Below are positions 31,001 to 40,630 of a DNA stretch of 64,000 nt, in pieces. This DNA is from Stentor coeruleus (Eukaryota; Ciliophora; Heterotrichea; Heterotrichida; Stentoridae). The notes below the pieces were generated by a model that was not told the origin of the DNA, ran no database searches, and saw nothing but the letters and a program-made list of their open reading frames with translations. Position numbers and translations under genes: made by a program. The stretch's first letter is position 1, and every line of letters begins with the position of its first letter. The stretch is from positions 1 through 64,000 of the forward strand of contig MPUH01000195.1 in NCBI GenBank assembly GCA_001970955.1, given 5' to 3'.

Positions 31001-34000
31001 GCTTCTTCTGCCCATTTATTAACAGCAGTCAAAGCATCAGCACGAAGTAAATTCATTTTATCAGCCAAACACCCAATTATAGGTGGAAGAAAATGCCTAG
31101 CTAAATTTTTACTTTCCATACCTAAAGCTGCGGCAAGTTTACCTGTAAGTAATAAAGTCTGTCTTACTAAAGATTTATTTGGATCAGAAATTCGTCCAAC
31201 AAGAGGTTTTATAATGATTTCAAGCCCAGTTTGAACAATTCTCATACCATTAGAATCTAAGATTCCTTCAAAATCATCAAGACCTTCTTTACGGATTTTC
31301 CAATTAGCATCAGCAAGTTTTTTAAGCAAAGCTGGTGTGAGGAGTTTTTCTATATTCGCCCTAGGCATAGCTTCATCTAAAGCTTTTCTTGCATCAACAA
31401 CTTTTACTTCTTGTTGTCCTTTATATGTTTTAAAAGTTGCATTGGTTATAAGTTGTATTTTAGAAAACTCTTCTTGTAATACTTTCATTGTTGATTCTTT
31501 TATATCAGTTAATAATGGTATAAGTTTATCTCCTATATAACTATATATGACCATAGTTAAAGCTTGACTTGCTTTTTTTATCGCTGGGTTTGCTTGTCCA
31601 AGTCCATTTTTAGCATAATCTACAACATCTTTTAAATTCACAGTATGTGCTCCATAATCAGAAATTGCTTTACTTATTATCCCACAACATTCAGAAACAA
31701 CCTTTGGTTTATTACTCTCAGCTGTATTTTTTATAATAAGCCCAACGACAAATTTTGGTCCAAGAACAGAACATAATGATACTATACAAGAATTATAAAC
31801 ATCAAGAAGTTTAGCATCAGCAAGTTTTTCTAAAGCGGTTGTGTTTAATACTGAAGCTGCAGCTCTTCTTGAAATTGTATAGTTTTCACTGATGTTTTTA
31901 AAAATTTCAATAGCTGCTTTGACTACGTTGAAATTATTTTCTTTCCAATCTTTGACTGTACTACGGACANATACTGAAGCTGCAGCTCTTCTTGAAATTG
32001 TATAGTTTTCACTGATGTTTTTAAAAATTTCAATTGCTGCTTTGACTACGTTGAAATTATTTTCTTTCCAATCTTTGACTGTACTACGGACGAATCGAAG
32101 AATTGGTTCGTTTTGGGAATTGACAAGATCAGAGTTTTCTGCGATCCATTCAGAAAGTTTTTGTAGTCCGGCTTGCTTTTCTTTCCAGGCGTTATCTTTG
32201 AGTTGGCCAAGCATGTCAGCAGGAAGGAAACCAGTAACAATATTTTCAGCTTCTTCAGCAGAAATAGCGTTGTTAGCATCTTCTTCTTCTTTTTCTTGAA
32301 CTTTAGGTGTAGGTTGTGCTCCAGTTTTTCCTACAGATGTGTTTGAGGTAGTTTTAGGTTGTTCTTTTTTCGGTGTTGGGGGTGGATTTTTATTATTTTC
32401 AGCTTTAGCTTTCTCTTTTTTTTCCTCAGGAGCTTTACTTGCAGGTTGTGGTGTATTCGGGACATTATTTGCGCTTGCACCACCAGCTTCTTCAATTTTC
32501 TTCATTTTTGCTGCAGGTAAATCTTTGATTATCGGGTTAAGAACTTCTGGACATTTATTCAACAATACAGCCAAAAGTTTAAATGATGCTTGTCTAACAT
32601 CAGGTGTAGAATCGTCTGTATTTTTTTTCATAATAGCTCCAATAATCTTAGCTTGTGATTTAGTTTCATTAGGGGGGATTCTATCAAACAATCTTTCTAA
32701 AAACTGACAAGTATTTGTTTTAACAGATGGCGTTTTATCTTCAAGAGCTTCTTTAAAATCTTCAATACACTGTTCTAAAGACAAACTGAGCATAAGGTTA
32801 TCTAAACTACTATGCGCTTCTTGTAAAACCAAAGTTTTTTTATCTTTAAATTTCTGAAGTATCACAGGTAAAAACTGTTTCGCGTAATTATCAAAATATT
32901 TTCTTTGACCTTTAGCTAACAACCCAACTAGTTTCATAGTTTGAAGCATAACATTAACATTGCTATCATTAATCAATCTTTTAGCTAACGTAACTAGCTC
33001 AATAGCACTTTTTTCAGCTAATTTAGGATAATCAGCTTCTTTATTTAATTCTTCAAGTGCTGCTTTTTTCTCAGTCCATTTTTCCATAGCTAATACTGTA
33101 TTACACCACTTTTCCCCATATTTGTTAAAAATATCTTTAGCATCTGCCATTTCGTATATATCTATTGGTTTAGCTGCACTAACTCCAGACTCAAGCATTT
33201 TTTTAGCTTGTGCTTCTTCACATTTTAACCATCTAGTTGGGACAGGGATTTCTGTTATTTCAGCAAATGCTTTTTCTAATTCATCTTGTTGAGGTTTTTT
33301 AAGCTTTTCCACATTAGGTTTGATAAGATCTCTTACCCAGCGGAAACATTCTTTATAGAAATTCAAAGCCTCACCACGGACTTGAGGATTACTTGCTGCA
33401 GCGTATTTTTCAATTATCCCGACAAATGGTTTGAATGACAGTTTTTTAGCCCCAAATGCACACATGATAGTATTTACAGCTAACATAGCTGCTTGTTGAA
33501 CTTTAATGTTTTTATTGTTAAGACAGGAAATAAGACCGTTATTGAAAGCTTCGAAATTGTCTTTGTGGATTGAAAACAAGTCTTGAATTATGTTGGTTGA
33601 CTCGTTTTTTATTGTTGGTTTAGCACTGGCCATTCCTTTTTCTACTAGAACTTTGACTAGACCTTCACATGAACTAAGGGTCATATCAGGTTGGTTTTCT
33701 ATGTAAACTTTAAGCAAATCCAGAGCTTTTTCTTGAGCTCCAGGGTTAGAATCGGATATATACTTGACAAGTCCAGAAGAATAATCAGAGTATGGGCCAT
33801 TTTTGTTGCTTTTGAGAATTATTGTCAGCTCTTCGTAAGCTTTGCAGCGTGTTTTCCAGGTTTTGGAGTCGATTCTCTTTTCTAAAGGGCCTGTTTCTTC
33901 TTTTTCCTGCTCTTCAGGAGCTTCTTCGTCAGGTAATTTGTAGGCTCCACGGGCTAGAAGTGGAACCTCACCTTCTTTTGCTTCACTTTCTGGGAGTTGA

Positions 34001-34086
34001 TAAGAACCTCCTTTTAGAGGAATATCGTCTGATGGGATATCGTAAGCTCCTTTTCCACCAATAGGTATATCATCAGGTTCGTTCAT
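28075..34086 (-). CDS. XMAP215/Dis1/ch-TOG family microtubule polymerase (contains assembly duplication)
   Basis: Five TOG-type HEAT domains can be traced by their entry helices: SKTWKTRCKAYEEL, MEKWTEKKAALEEL, DNAWKEKQAGLQKL, DANWKIRKEGLDDF and a fifth divergent one (FKKQVEGVGHFTTM). A C-terminal conserved helical domain follows, as in XMAP215. These proteins bind tubulin dimers and speed growth at microtubule plus ends and organising centres. The linker between TOG2 and TOG3 is Lys/Pro-rich. The N-terminus has an unusual extension of repeated GAY-xP units before TOG1. The frame reads through the N at 31970, where 40 residues (VRSTVKDWKENN...) appear twice; the true product should be about 1962 rather than 2003 residues. 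Confidence 0.95.
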   Translation of the reverse strand: MNEPDDIPIGGKGAYDIPSDDIPLKGGSYQLPESEAKEGEVPLLARGAYKLPDEEAPEEQEKEETGPLEKRIDSKTWKTRCKAYEELTIILKSNKNGPYSDYSSGLVKYISDSNPGAQEKALDLLKVYIENQPDMTLSSCEGLVKVLVEKGMASAKPTIKNESTNIIQDLFSIHKDNFEAFNNGLISCLNNKNIKVQQAAMLAVNTIMCAFGAKKLSFKPFVGIIEKYAAASNPQVRGEALNFYKECFRWVRDLIKPNVEKLKKPQQDELEKAFAEITEIPVPTRWLKCEEAQAKKMLESGVSAAKPIDIYEMADAKDIFNKYGEKWCNTVLAMEKWTEKKAALEELNKEADYPKLAEKSAIELVTLAKRLINDSNVNVMLQTMKLVGLLAKGQRKYFDNYAKQFLPVILQKFKDKKTLVLQEAHSSLDNLMLSLSLEQCIEDFKEALEDKTPSVKTNTCQFLERLFDRIPPNETKSQAKIIGAIMKKNTDDSTPDVRQASFKLLAVLLNKCPEVLNPIIKDLPAAKMKKIEEAGGASANNVPNTPQPASKAPEEKKEKAKAENNKNPPPTPKKEQPKTTSNTSVGKTGAQPTPKVQEKEEEDANNAISAEEAENIVTGFLPADMLGQLKDNAWKEKQAGLQKLSEWIAENSDLVNSQNEPILRFVRSTVKDWKENNFNVVKAAIEIFKNISENYTISRRAAASVXVRSTVKDWKENNFNVVKAAIEIFKNISENYTISRRAAASVLNTTALEKLADAKLLDVYNSCIVSLCSVLGPKFVVGLIIKNTAESNKPKVVSECCGIISKAISDYGAHTVNLKDVVDYAKNGLGQANPAIKKASQALTMVIYSYIGDKLIPLLTDIKESTMKVLQEEFSKIQLITNATFKTYKGQQEVKVVDARKALDEAMPRANIEKLLTPALLKKLADANWKIRKEGLDDFEGILDSNGMRIVQTGLEIIIKPLVGRISDPNKSLVRQTLLLTGKLAAALGMESKNLARHFLPPIIGCLADKMNLLRADALTAVNKWAEEAGLDVVIAHSSAPLCIENPELRSELLAWLLDHKDKFKENDMKPYIQGTLACLQDKTAPIRTKAESLFAEIVECVGFEAFRPYLKDIKPAVMNTLNTIFDKYKQKGPPELELNQSVSLPTASRPSRITKEASQSNRSGSKESQKSRTGMPTRISSESDLKSSFKKNDIRSNKVSVLVEISIVIPGSKIKRLEQEAKCKWSVEDIRNDYQEKLKEQMRTATTPDLFALMYHNDFKKQVEGVGHFTTMVNSMTREFIEILDIVFRWVWVRFQENANTQLIKGILEMLETLVNTLNKEGYKLHEVEANLFLPIICEKSGQNNVQFKNMIRSIIHNSARIYNPEKIFIFVVNGCNSKNTRSKVECLEELSELVKEFGIEICQGKDIKAIAKHASSSDNNVRTAAVQTMGEIYKLKGDQVWQIIGEVPDKVKDLFEQRFKAVKPKTLTKEASIVSKIQTPKNKSFCASFDTSRSTTPNLPSDTREPKLSIESYDSRDTKSLAHEINGSKPQNIRTGKEAHRTLPPAHCNKPMSPPTEENKIPSIPNARITPTLDIQETSPNLSPEIPKISEEKRITDIEPPNESLLYDRNKIPESILLEPLKFDESTSEMSKNIEILHNGDMSARVDALVNINDYVVNKLESHKEELQRNANNLADALTAVIIITFDKPLGEIPLRFAKYFLNVVNKVCCTKIIMRELNETSLFALSEQILIRLLTEELEKLGEKSEGEAMLKTLNGTMLRILEHCKPTRIIVVLIRLMTKYKTTNSLQKMTGLIIRCLLKLTKIMNGLIHQIEVEKLLLVMHEYLSGSTNAGVEDVGSKTMKTILTEIVKLQGISIWQSYEEVRKHSIPDVHIEKWIKVLLNNTTNQSNNIISTNTEIKDLEVITVNEIQQKSNEDMENKTKKKDVSENANIGGCNLQDFKERLSMMKQRYGIATPATQSTDMTATLDNLRSKVMKKPEENTPSSLSDIKSRIQSFKTSK
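31848..32092. repeat. Direct duplicate around a single N inside the XMAP215-like gene
   Basis: 122 bp at 31848-31969 recur at 31971-32092 with a single visible base difference (AATAGCTGC against AATTGCTGC), separated by N at 31970. 122 plus the N is 123, so the reading frame survives by chance. The mismatch may be an allelic or sequencing difference between the two contig ends. Confidence 0.92.
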
Positions 34087-35309
34087 ATTAAAAACTATTA
34101 TTATGAGGATTATAATATAAATAAACTAACATTTCTTGGAGGATTTTGATAATTATGGAAGAATAAGGGATTTTGATTGTTAGAAAGATGTAGTTTTATA
34201 ATGTTAGAGAAAGAGGAAAATTTATCAGCTTATGGATGGGATGCAAAAAAGATATGGTAAAATTTGGGGATTTTTTTTATGGAAAAGATAAATTTAAATA
34301 GTATTGTGATTTAGATTTTACTAAAATATAAGAAAATTATTATAGTTTAATGATATGGAATGTTAAAGAGAGGATTGATACTCTGTTATTATAAACTTTC
34401 AATAAAATTCAATGTTTGCTTATAAATTATAAGTGTTTTAACACGCGCTTAAGAGTTTATTAAGATGGTAGCTAATTTACTTTGAGCAATAGAATAGTAT
34501 TGTGAGATAGAGCAGAAAAATTAAGATTAATTTAATGCAGAGACGGGTAAAAAAATATGATATAATATGATATTAAGATGATTCTTCAGGGCAGAATAAA
34601 AGAAGAAGGTTCCTATAAGAATTAATCAAAGTTATTCACAAACCAATGAGGGTGCAGGTTTTAACTTCACTTTAACTTTCACAATTTTTTTCAGTTCATA
34701 AAAAAGAATTTTCTTTTCATCAAATATTATTGAAGGAATACAATAAACTATAAAATTCTAGCATAATTCAATTTTATTTTAGATTGGAAGTCTTTTTTAT
34801 GATTTATACTTGAACTTATTCTTTTATAAAATTTAGTAAATATACTCACAGACAACTTTGAGTTCATCGCATAAGAATCATAAAAACTAAGTATCCTACA
34901 AAATTTATTATATTCACAAGTATTCAATCATCTAAAATTCAATCACTTTAAAAAAATTGACTTCAACATCAAATTATACAATCATGCTTTAAAATTTTTA
35001 ATTTATTCACAAACTAAAAAAAATTAATACCGAAGCCCTAAATTTATTTTCCAATACAAATTCTACAAAATAAAAAACCATCTAAGCCATACCTCACTTT
35101 TGCTTTACCAAAAAATTATCTTCACATCAAAAAATCTCAAAAAAAACTATAAAAATTTCCAAACCTTTCACTTTCCAACCCAGCCAAAAACCTATCAAAA
35201 GCCTACAAAAAATCCATTAAATCCCAATTTTACTATTAAACCTCACCTAAAAAAAGCCCTTTTTGCCAACAAAAAAACAAAACTCTAAAAATTGTTAAAT
35301 ATTATTATT
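34087..35309. other. Intergenic region between two TOG-domain genes
   Basis: Both neighbours run leftwards. The left part (5' flank of the XMAP215-like gene) is G-rich and the right part (3' flank of the CLASP-like gene) strongly C-rich on the plus strand. A 62-codon plus-strand open frame at the right end is low complexity and not supported. No RNA gene or repeat is seen. Confidence 0.65.
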
Positions 35310-38060
35310 CTATGATGATAATCTTCTTTGTATATAAATCGTCACTAGTTTTTGTTGACTAGGAGTAAGTTCTTCAAGATATTCTGTAAATTCATTTTGC
35401 ATCATCGCCTGTATTTCTACAAGGCAAAATACCACAGACTTTCTAACATCAGCATTACTATGATTCAAAGAGTCTTTCATTTGATTAATAATAATTCGCA
35501 TAAGTCCCATAAGACCAGTTGGTTTCGTTACAATGATAATTTTAGTTAAAATTCTAATAAATGCTTGTGTTGCTGGGGAATCATTATTTTTCACATATTG
35601 TATAATAATAGGAATAATATTAGAAGCTGATAAGCCCATGACAAGTTCTTCCATACATTCTTCAGTTGTTTGAAGAATATGCCTATTATCAAGATAATAT
35701 CCTTTACTCATTATCCTCAAACAGTCATTTATATAATTTTGGCATAAATTTTTACGTTTTTTTGTGATATTATAAAATATTAACAACGCAGTTTCAGTTA
35801 ATGAATTATCTTCAACGCACTCTTCACATTTGTTTAGTATATCTTTTATTGATCTTTCCCATATATTATCATCACCTTCATCATTAAGTTTTTGGATTTT
35901 CTTTAAAGTTTCATGTTTTGGTATAGGAGATGCTCCTTTATTTTCTTCTTTTATTAAAGGTGAACTTAGTTTAGCATCTTCACGTACAGGTTTTCTTATT
36001 TCTTGAATTTGATCTTGTCCTAAATTCCCAGTTTTATCTGAGTTTTTTTGTACAATCGCAACTTGAGTTATAACAGCTGTTGGTCTTTTAAATTCTTGTG
36101 ATACAATTGTTGTAGGTGTTTTTTTAATCTCTTGACTCACAGTTGGTGTAGGTGTTTTTTTAATTTCTTGAGTTACAGTCACAGTTGGTGTTTTTTTTAT
36201 TTCTTGAGTTATAACAGATGTTGATATTTTTTTCACTTCCTGTAATTGTGCAACAGGTTTTTGAAACTCTTTATATGACTCTTTAATCTGTTCTCTAAAT
36301 AAAGGTTCTAATGGTGATGAAGTTTCAATAAGAATTGTTCTGAAGAATTTAAGGTCGTTTTGAGGAAGTTCGTTAATAATGTTTGAGCTTGCAATACGAT
36401 TTTTAGTAATACATAATTCGAATGATGGCATGACAACTTTTACACAGTTCCTAGGGATTTCTTTTAAGACAAAAATCAGTTTTAAAATGTAGTTTTTGAT
36501 GTTGGAATTTAGAGTGAAGAAATCAGTTGATGAGTCAGCAAGAAAATGCATAACTTCGATAAATTTTATATAAGAAGTTGGTTTAAGTTCTTGAGATGAA
36601 TATTTTAATAAAAGTGCAAGTAAGTCTTCAGGGATATAAATATCGATAATCAATTCTAGTAATTTACCTGCAACTGTTATAACAAGTTCTTTACTATCAC
36701 TTAAACACCCTAAAAGTTTTGGTAAAATTCTTTCTAGGGCTAGGCTAATTTTTTCAGGATAAGTATCAGTGATTGCACAAAGACTTGCTAAATCTGCAAC
36801 AACTACTTTGAAATTGTTATCGATTAAATGATCTAAATGCACAGATATAATTTGATCCCAAAGCATTTTGTTATTGCTAACTATTTTTATTGTAGCTTCT
36901 TCACAAAGTTTTTTTCTAATGCTTTCAAATGAACTTACCCTTGTTGCCCAGCTTTGATCATTTGTACTTGATATCAAAAATTCTAAACTAGGTTCTTCTT
37001 TTACTCTTTCTTCTTTTACTCTTTCTTCTTTTACCCTTTCTTCTCTTATTTTCTCTTCTCTTATTCTTTCTTCTCTTTCTCTATCTTCTCTTGGGGGTTT
37101 ATCATCTTTTAAAGATTTTTCTAATGGTCTTAAATCTTTCTGAGTTATAGACTTAGCATCAGGTGTTGTCCCTCCAGTCCCACTAAGATCTTTTATTTCA
37201 TTTAAACTACTTCTAGCTTTTTTTTCTATTGACTTAGTTTCAGATTTCGTCATATTCACAACAATTCGGTTTGAATTAGCAGATGTTGACCTAGCTGGGG
37301 TGCTAGAAAATCTATTTTCAGTTAATTCACCAAAAGCTCTTTGTATTGATGCATCAAAAGTTTGAAAAATCTTAGCTGCCCTTGCTGGGAAATAAGCTCT
37401 ATAGTTTAAAAAAGCTTTTCTTGCTATAGCTCTTGTATCATTATTCGCATCATGAACAGCTAATTTAAGCCCTTGTTCAATCTTATCAAGAAAACCAGTT
37501 TTACTACTTGCAGCATATTCAAAAACTTCACATGGATACAATTCAAGCATTAACTGTAGAAAAGTTATAGCTTTAATTCTAATGTTTGGATTTTTACATG
37601 AAAATTGTTCAAGGGTTTTTGGAATTAAACGCCATGTTACTACAGATCTAATGATTTCTATATAACAATCTGAACCTGTTTCTGCCAAAATTTTGTTACC
37701 AGAGTTTATAAGACGATATAAAACATCAGAAAGTCTTTCAGCACACAAATCAAAAGAGTCACCCATTACTTGAGCTGCACTAATTATTGTGATTGTAGCT
37801 TCTTTAACAACTGCAGAACGAAGGTCCTGCAATTGGATTGATAAAGGTGCAGTGAACTTTAAGAATAATGCTGGAAAGTTCTCGAAGGCTATGTATTCAG
37901 AAGAAATTATTGACTGCATTCTTTTAAGGGCTTTCATTCTTTGGTTCCAATCGATTTCTGTTTAGATTTTACTTGTGTCAATGAGTTGGCTCCCAATTGA
38001 GTCGAATTCTCTTTCTAGGTCGGCCTCTGAAAAAATTTTAAATTCTTCAGTCTTTTTCAT
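35310..38060 (-). CDS. CLASP-family TOG protein with one 15-nt intron
   Basis: The spliced protein has 911 residues. Exon 1 begins MKKTEEFKIFSEADLERE and joins after the intron to DTKIDWNQRMKALKRMQSII, which is the start of a CLASP_N TOG domain. That domain continues through FLKFTAPLSIQLQDLRSAVV and ends around residue 260. A Ser/Lys/Glu-rich linker follows with repeated RVKEE units, then a second TOG-like region (SFESIRKKLCE), a linker with repeated ITQEIKKTPT-like units, and a C-terminal HEAT domain. CLASPs stabilise microtubules, promote rescue and act at plus ends, kinetochores and cortex. The start was chosen at 38060 because splicing the 15 nt restores the first TOG helix. Confidence 0.92.
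36000..36240 (-). repeat. In-gene peptide repeats (QEIKKTPT) in the CLASP-like linker
   Basis: The linker encodes about four to five imperfect units of TQEIKKTPTVTV-type sequence. They are basic with Thr-Pro pairs that could be phosphorylated. Such linkers in CLASPs bind microtubule lattices or EB proteins, though no SxIP motif was spotted. Confidence 0.7.
37958..37972 (-). other. 15-nt spliceosomal intron in the CLASP-like gene
   Basis: Coding-strand sequence GTAAAATCTAAACAG, with A at position 10 after T. It carries an in-frame TAA; removal joins GACACA-A to AA-ATCGAT, giving DTKIDW in frame with the downstream TOG domain. Confidence 0.93.
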
Positions 38061-38673
38061 ATTAATTTATATAAAAGTACATGAGAGTAAAGTCAGAGTA
38101 AAGTCAGATAGTGCTTAATAAAGTAATAATTTATTAACACATAAAAAATTTAATTCAAATTTTATACAACAGAAGATAATTTTTAGTTAAAATCAAAGTT
38201 GGGCTTAGCTTCAATAAGTTTTTACTTTTTAAATTTATCCTTTCGCTTTTTACCTTTTGCAACTACTTTTTATCAGTATATTAAAGACAGTTGATGTTGG
38301 ATTTGCGAAACAAAATGAAGAATCAAAAAAATTTTTAGTCTATAAGCAAATTTTCAATCCTCAAATGAAAGCAAATTATTTCTTGTCTTAATAGTTTTTT
38401 GATTAAATTTAAATTTAAAAGTGAAAGTTTCTTTTATTTTGAAAAGAGAGCTTTATAATTCTAAAAACCTAAAATATGGAATCATTCACTTAACAAAAAC
38501 TATATTATTCCAAATAAAATAATATTCTTAGCATCACCCAACAAATAAATTATTAAGTAAAGCATATCTAAACTAGCATAATTAAAACTCTGATAATTTA
38601 GTACATCCTATAAACCAATCTGAGAATTAATAATTTAATCTATTCAATCGTTTTTAGGTTAAAATTTAAATTG
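38061..38673. other. Intergenic region
   Basis: It lies between two minus-strand genes. It is G-rich on the left and C-rich on the right. No gene or repeat is seen. Confidence 0.6.
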
Positions 38674-38943
38674 TTAAATCAATATATCTGGGCTTCCATG
38701 ATGTTTCCATGATGCTATACTATTTTCACTTCCAATATCAGGTAATTTCATTACTGGACAATCTTCATCTATGCAAATATTATGTGTAGCCTCATTCACA
38801 AAGCATAAAGAAGGTTTTGTCGATGGCTTAACATTTGAAATAATACTTTTATTAACAATAGTTGAAGAGGACTCTTCAAATTTTTCAATCATCTGCTCTA
38901 TGATCATATCAGTTTCTTTGGTAATGCAATTGCAGCAACCCAT
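38674..38943 (-). CDS. Small dual-lipidated protein MGCCNC (89 aa)
   Basis: The protein starts MGCCNCITKE, a very strong candidate for Gly-2 myristoylation with palmitoylation at Cys-3, -4 and -6. The remaining 80 residues are acidic with a short helix (MIIEQMIEKFEESS) and no recognised domain. A single N lies 10 bp upstream of its start codon (38953), with no flanking duplicate visible, so some 5' flank may be missing. Predicted to be a small peripheral membrane protein; function unknown. Confidence 0.72.
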   Translation of the reverse strand: MGCCNCITKETDMIIEQMIEKFEESSSTIVNKSIISNVKPSTKPSLCFVNEATHNICIDEDCPVMKLPDIGSENSIASWKHHGSPDILI

Positions 38944-38952
38944 TTAATATAT

Positions 38953-38953
38953 N
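38953..38953. other. Single-N assembly join without visible duplicate
   Basis: Unlike the other four Ns, I see no direct repeat on its two sides, so the amount of missing or overlapping sequence here is unknown. Confidence 0.8.
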
Positions 38954-39178
38954 CAACTATTTATCTTTAAAATTCAAGCCCATCATATGAAAAAATTGCA
39001 TAATCATCTAATTTTGGCCTTTGCTAATATCAAAAAACATATTTTATCGTATAATTTTGAAAACAAAAATGTTGTTTAAACCATTTTATTATAATATTTA
39101 AGAATTTTATACATGGCATGTATAATCTTAGCTTTTTAAACACCAATCTTATCATCAATTATTATATATAAAGAAATA

Positions 39179-40630
39179 ATGTGGAGGAAGTTATTAGCAG
39201 GTACTGCTGTGATATCCATGAAAAGCGCCAAGTGTTCCGATTCAGGAATGGCAACGAATGACCTTCCTGAATACACTTGGGATGAAATAAAAACCCATAA
39301 AACCCCTGGCAAATCAGTATGGATCGTCATGGGAAAAGGTGTTTACGACATTACAAGATTTGTTGAGATGCACCCAGGAGGAGACAAAATCCTTTTAGCC
39401 GCAGGATCCTCAGCTGATGCATTTTGGAATCTCTATCGAATTCATAAACAAGACAAAGTAAAAGATATGCTTGAAAGCTTTCGGATAGGGAATCTCAAAG
39501 GTGGAGAAAAGCTCGAAGCACTGAATGATCCATTTTCTGGAGACCCGAATCGAAGTACTCATTTCATAGCCCATACAGAAAAGGCATATAACGGAGAACT
39601 TCCGAATGATTTGTTGACTGAGAAAATTTTAACTCCAAACACTGAGTTTTTTGTAAGGAATCACTTGCCTGTTCCAGTTGTAGATGAAAATACTTATGAA
39701 CTTGAACTTGTATTTGAAGATGATAAATGCACATCTTTTAATCTCAAAGATTTAAAGTCTAAATTTCCTATAGTTTCAGTTGAATCATCAATACAGTGTG
39801 CAGGTAATCGTAGATTTGAAGCTAATCAACAAGGAGTAACTAGAGGTGTTGAATGGAGAGGAGGGGCAATTGGTAATGCAGTATGGACAGGGATAAGACT
39901 TAGAGATATTTTAAAACATTTAGGAGAAATCAATCCAGAATATAAACATGTGCAAATAGAAGCTTTAGATACTGATCCTAATGGTCCTTTTGGCACGAGT
40001 ATTCCAATAGAAAAAGCTATGGACTCAGATACTATTTTAGCTTTTGAAATGAATGGTGAAACACTTCCAAGAGATCATGGCTTCCCGGTAAGACTGATTG
40101 TCCCAGGATATGTTGGAGTAAGGAATATAAAATGGGTTAAAAGAATTACTTTAAGCACTTCTGAGTCACCTTTAATTTGGCATAAAAGAGACTATAGGCT
40201 TTTCTCCCCTAATGATTCATTAGGTAATGTTAATTTTGAAGAAAGAGAACCTGTTTATGATATGCCTGTACAGTCAGTAATTTGTTCACCTATAGATAGC
40301 ACTTCATTTGATAGTAAGAATGAAAATGTCAATTTTAAAGGTTTCGCATACTCTGGAGGAGGTCGTGGGATTGTTAGAGTCGAATTAACTACCGACCACG
40401 GGGAAAGTTGGATTGAAGCTCAGCTAGAAAAAAGACAACAACGTCTTGGAAGACGCTGGAGCTGGGCTTTTTGGAACGCCAATATTCCATCTTCTGATAT
40501 AGAAAAAGAAGTTTGTGTTCGGGCTGTAGATGATGCAGGACATGGACAGCCTGAATCGCTTAAGTCTATATGGAATTACCGTGGACTACTTACTAATTCG
40601 TGGCATTGTATCCACTTGATTAGAAAGTAA
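39179..40630 (+). CDS. Sulfite oxidase (cytochrome b5 domain plus molybdopterin domain)
   Basis: The 483-residue protein matches animal-type sulfite oxidase in order and length. The N-terminus (MWRKLLAGTAVISMKSAK) is basic and hydrophobic, suited to mitochondrial import. A cytochrome b5 domain covers about residues 28-105, with heme ligand His in MHPGGDK and a second His in YRIHKQ. The molybdenum-cofactor domain follows, with the Cys ligand in SSIQCAGNRRFE, and then the C-terminal dimerisation domain. It oxidises sulfite to sulfate at the end of sulfur amino-acid breakdown, passing electrons to cytochrome c. All key residues seen are intact, and the GC content of its codons is higher than that of its neighbours, as usual for conserved enzymes here. 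Confidence 0.97.
   Translation: MWRKLLAGTAVISMKSAKCSDSGMATNDLPEYTWDEIKTHKTPGKSVWIVMGKGVYDITRFVEMHPGGDKILLAAGSSADAFWNLYRIHKQDKVKDMLESFRIGNLKGGEKLEALNDPFSGDPNRSTHFIAHTEKAYNGELPNDLLTEKILTPNTEFFVRNHLPVPVVDENTYELELVFEDDKCTSFNLKDLKSKFPIVSVESSIQCAGNRRFEANQQGVTRGVEWRGGAIGNAVWTGIRLRDILKHLGEINPEYKHVQIEALDTDPNGPFGTSIPIEKAMDSDTILAFEMNGETLPRDHGFPVRLIVPGYVGVRNIKWVKRITLSTSESPLIWHKRDYRLFSPNDSLGNVNFEEREPVYDMPVQSVICSPIDSTSFDSKNENVNFKGFAYSGGGRGIVRVELTTDHGESWIEAQLEKRQQRLGRRWSWAFWNANIPSSDIEKEVCVRAVDDAGHGQPESLKSIWNYRGLLTNSWHCIHLIRK

Noticed and set aside
31848-32092. A true internal repeat in the XMAP215-like protein
   Set aside because: The copies are nearly identical at the DNA level, separated by a single N, and the same arrangement occurs at three other Ns; a join artefact explains all.
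33822-34064. Plus-strand open frames inside the XMAP215-like gene
   Set aside because: They are reverse-strand shadows of strongly biased coding sequence; the minus frame carries all TOG motifs.
35100-35288. 62-codon plus-strand open frame downstream of the CLASP-like gene
   Set aside because: Lys/Pro/Asn low complexity produced by a C- and A-rich 3' flank; no start context or similarity.
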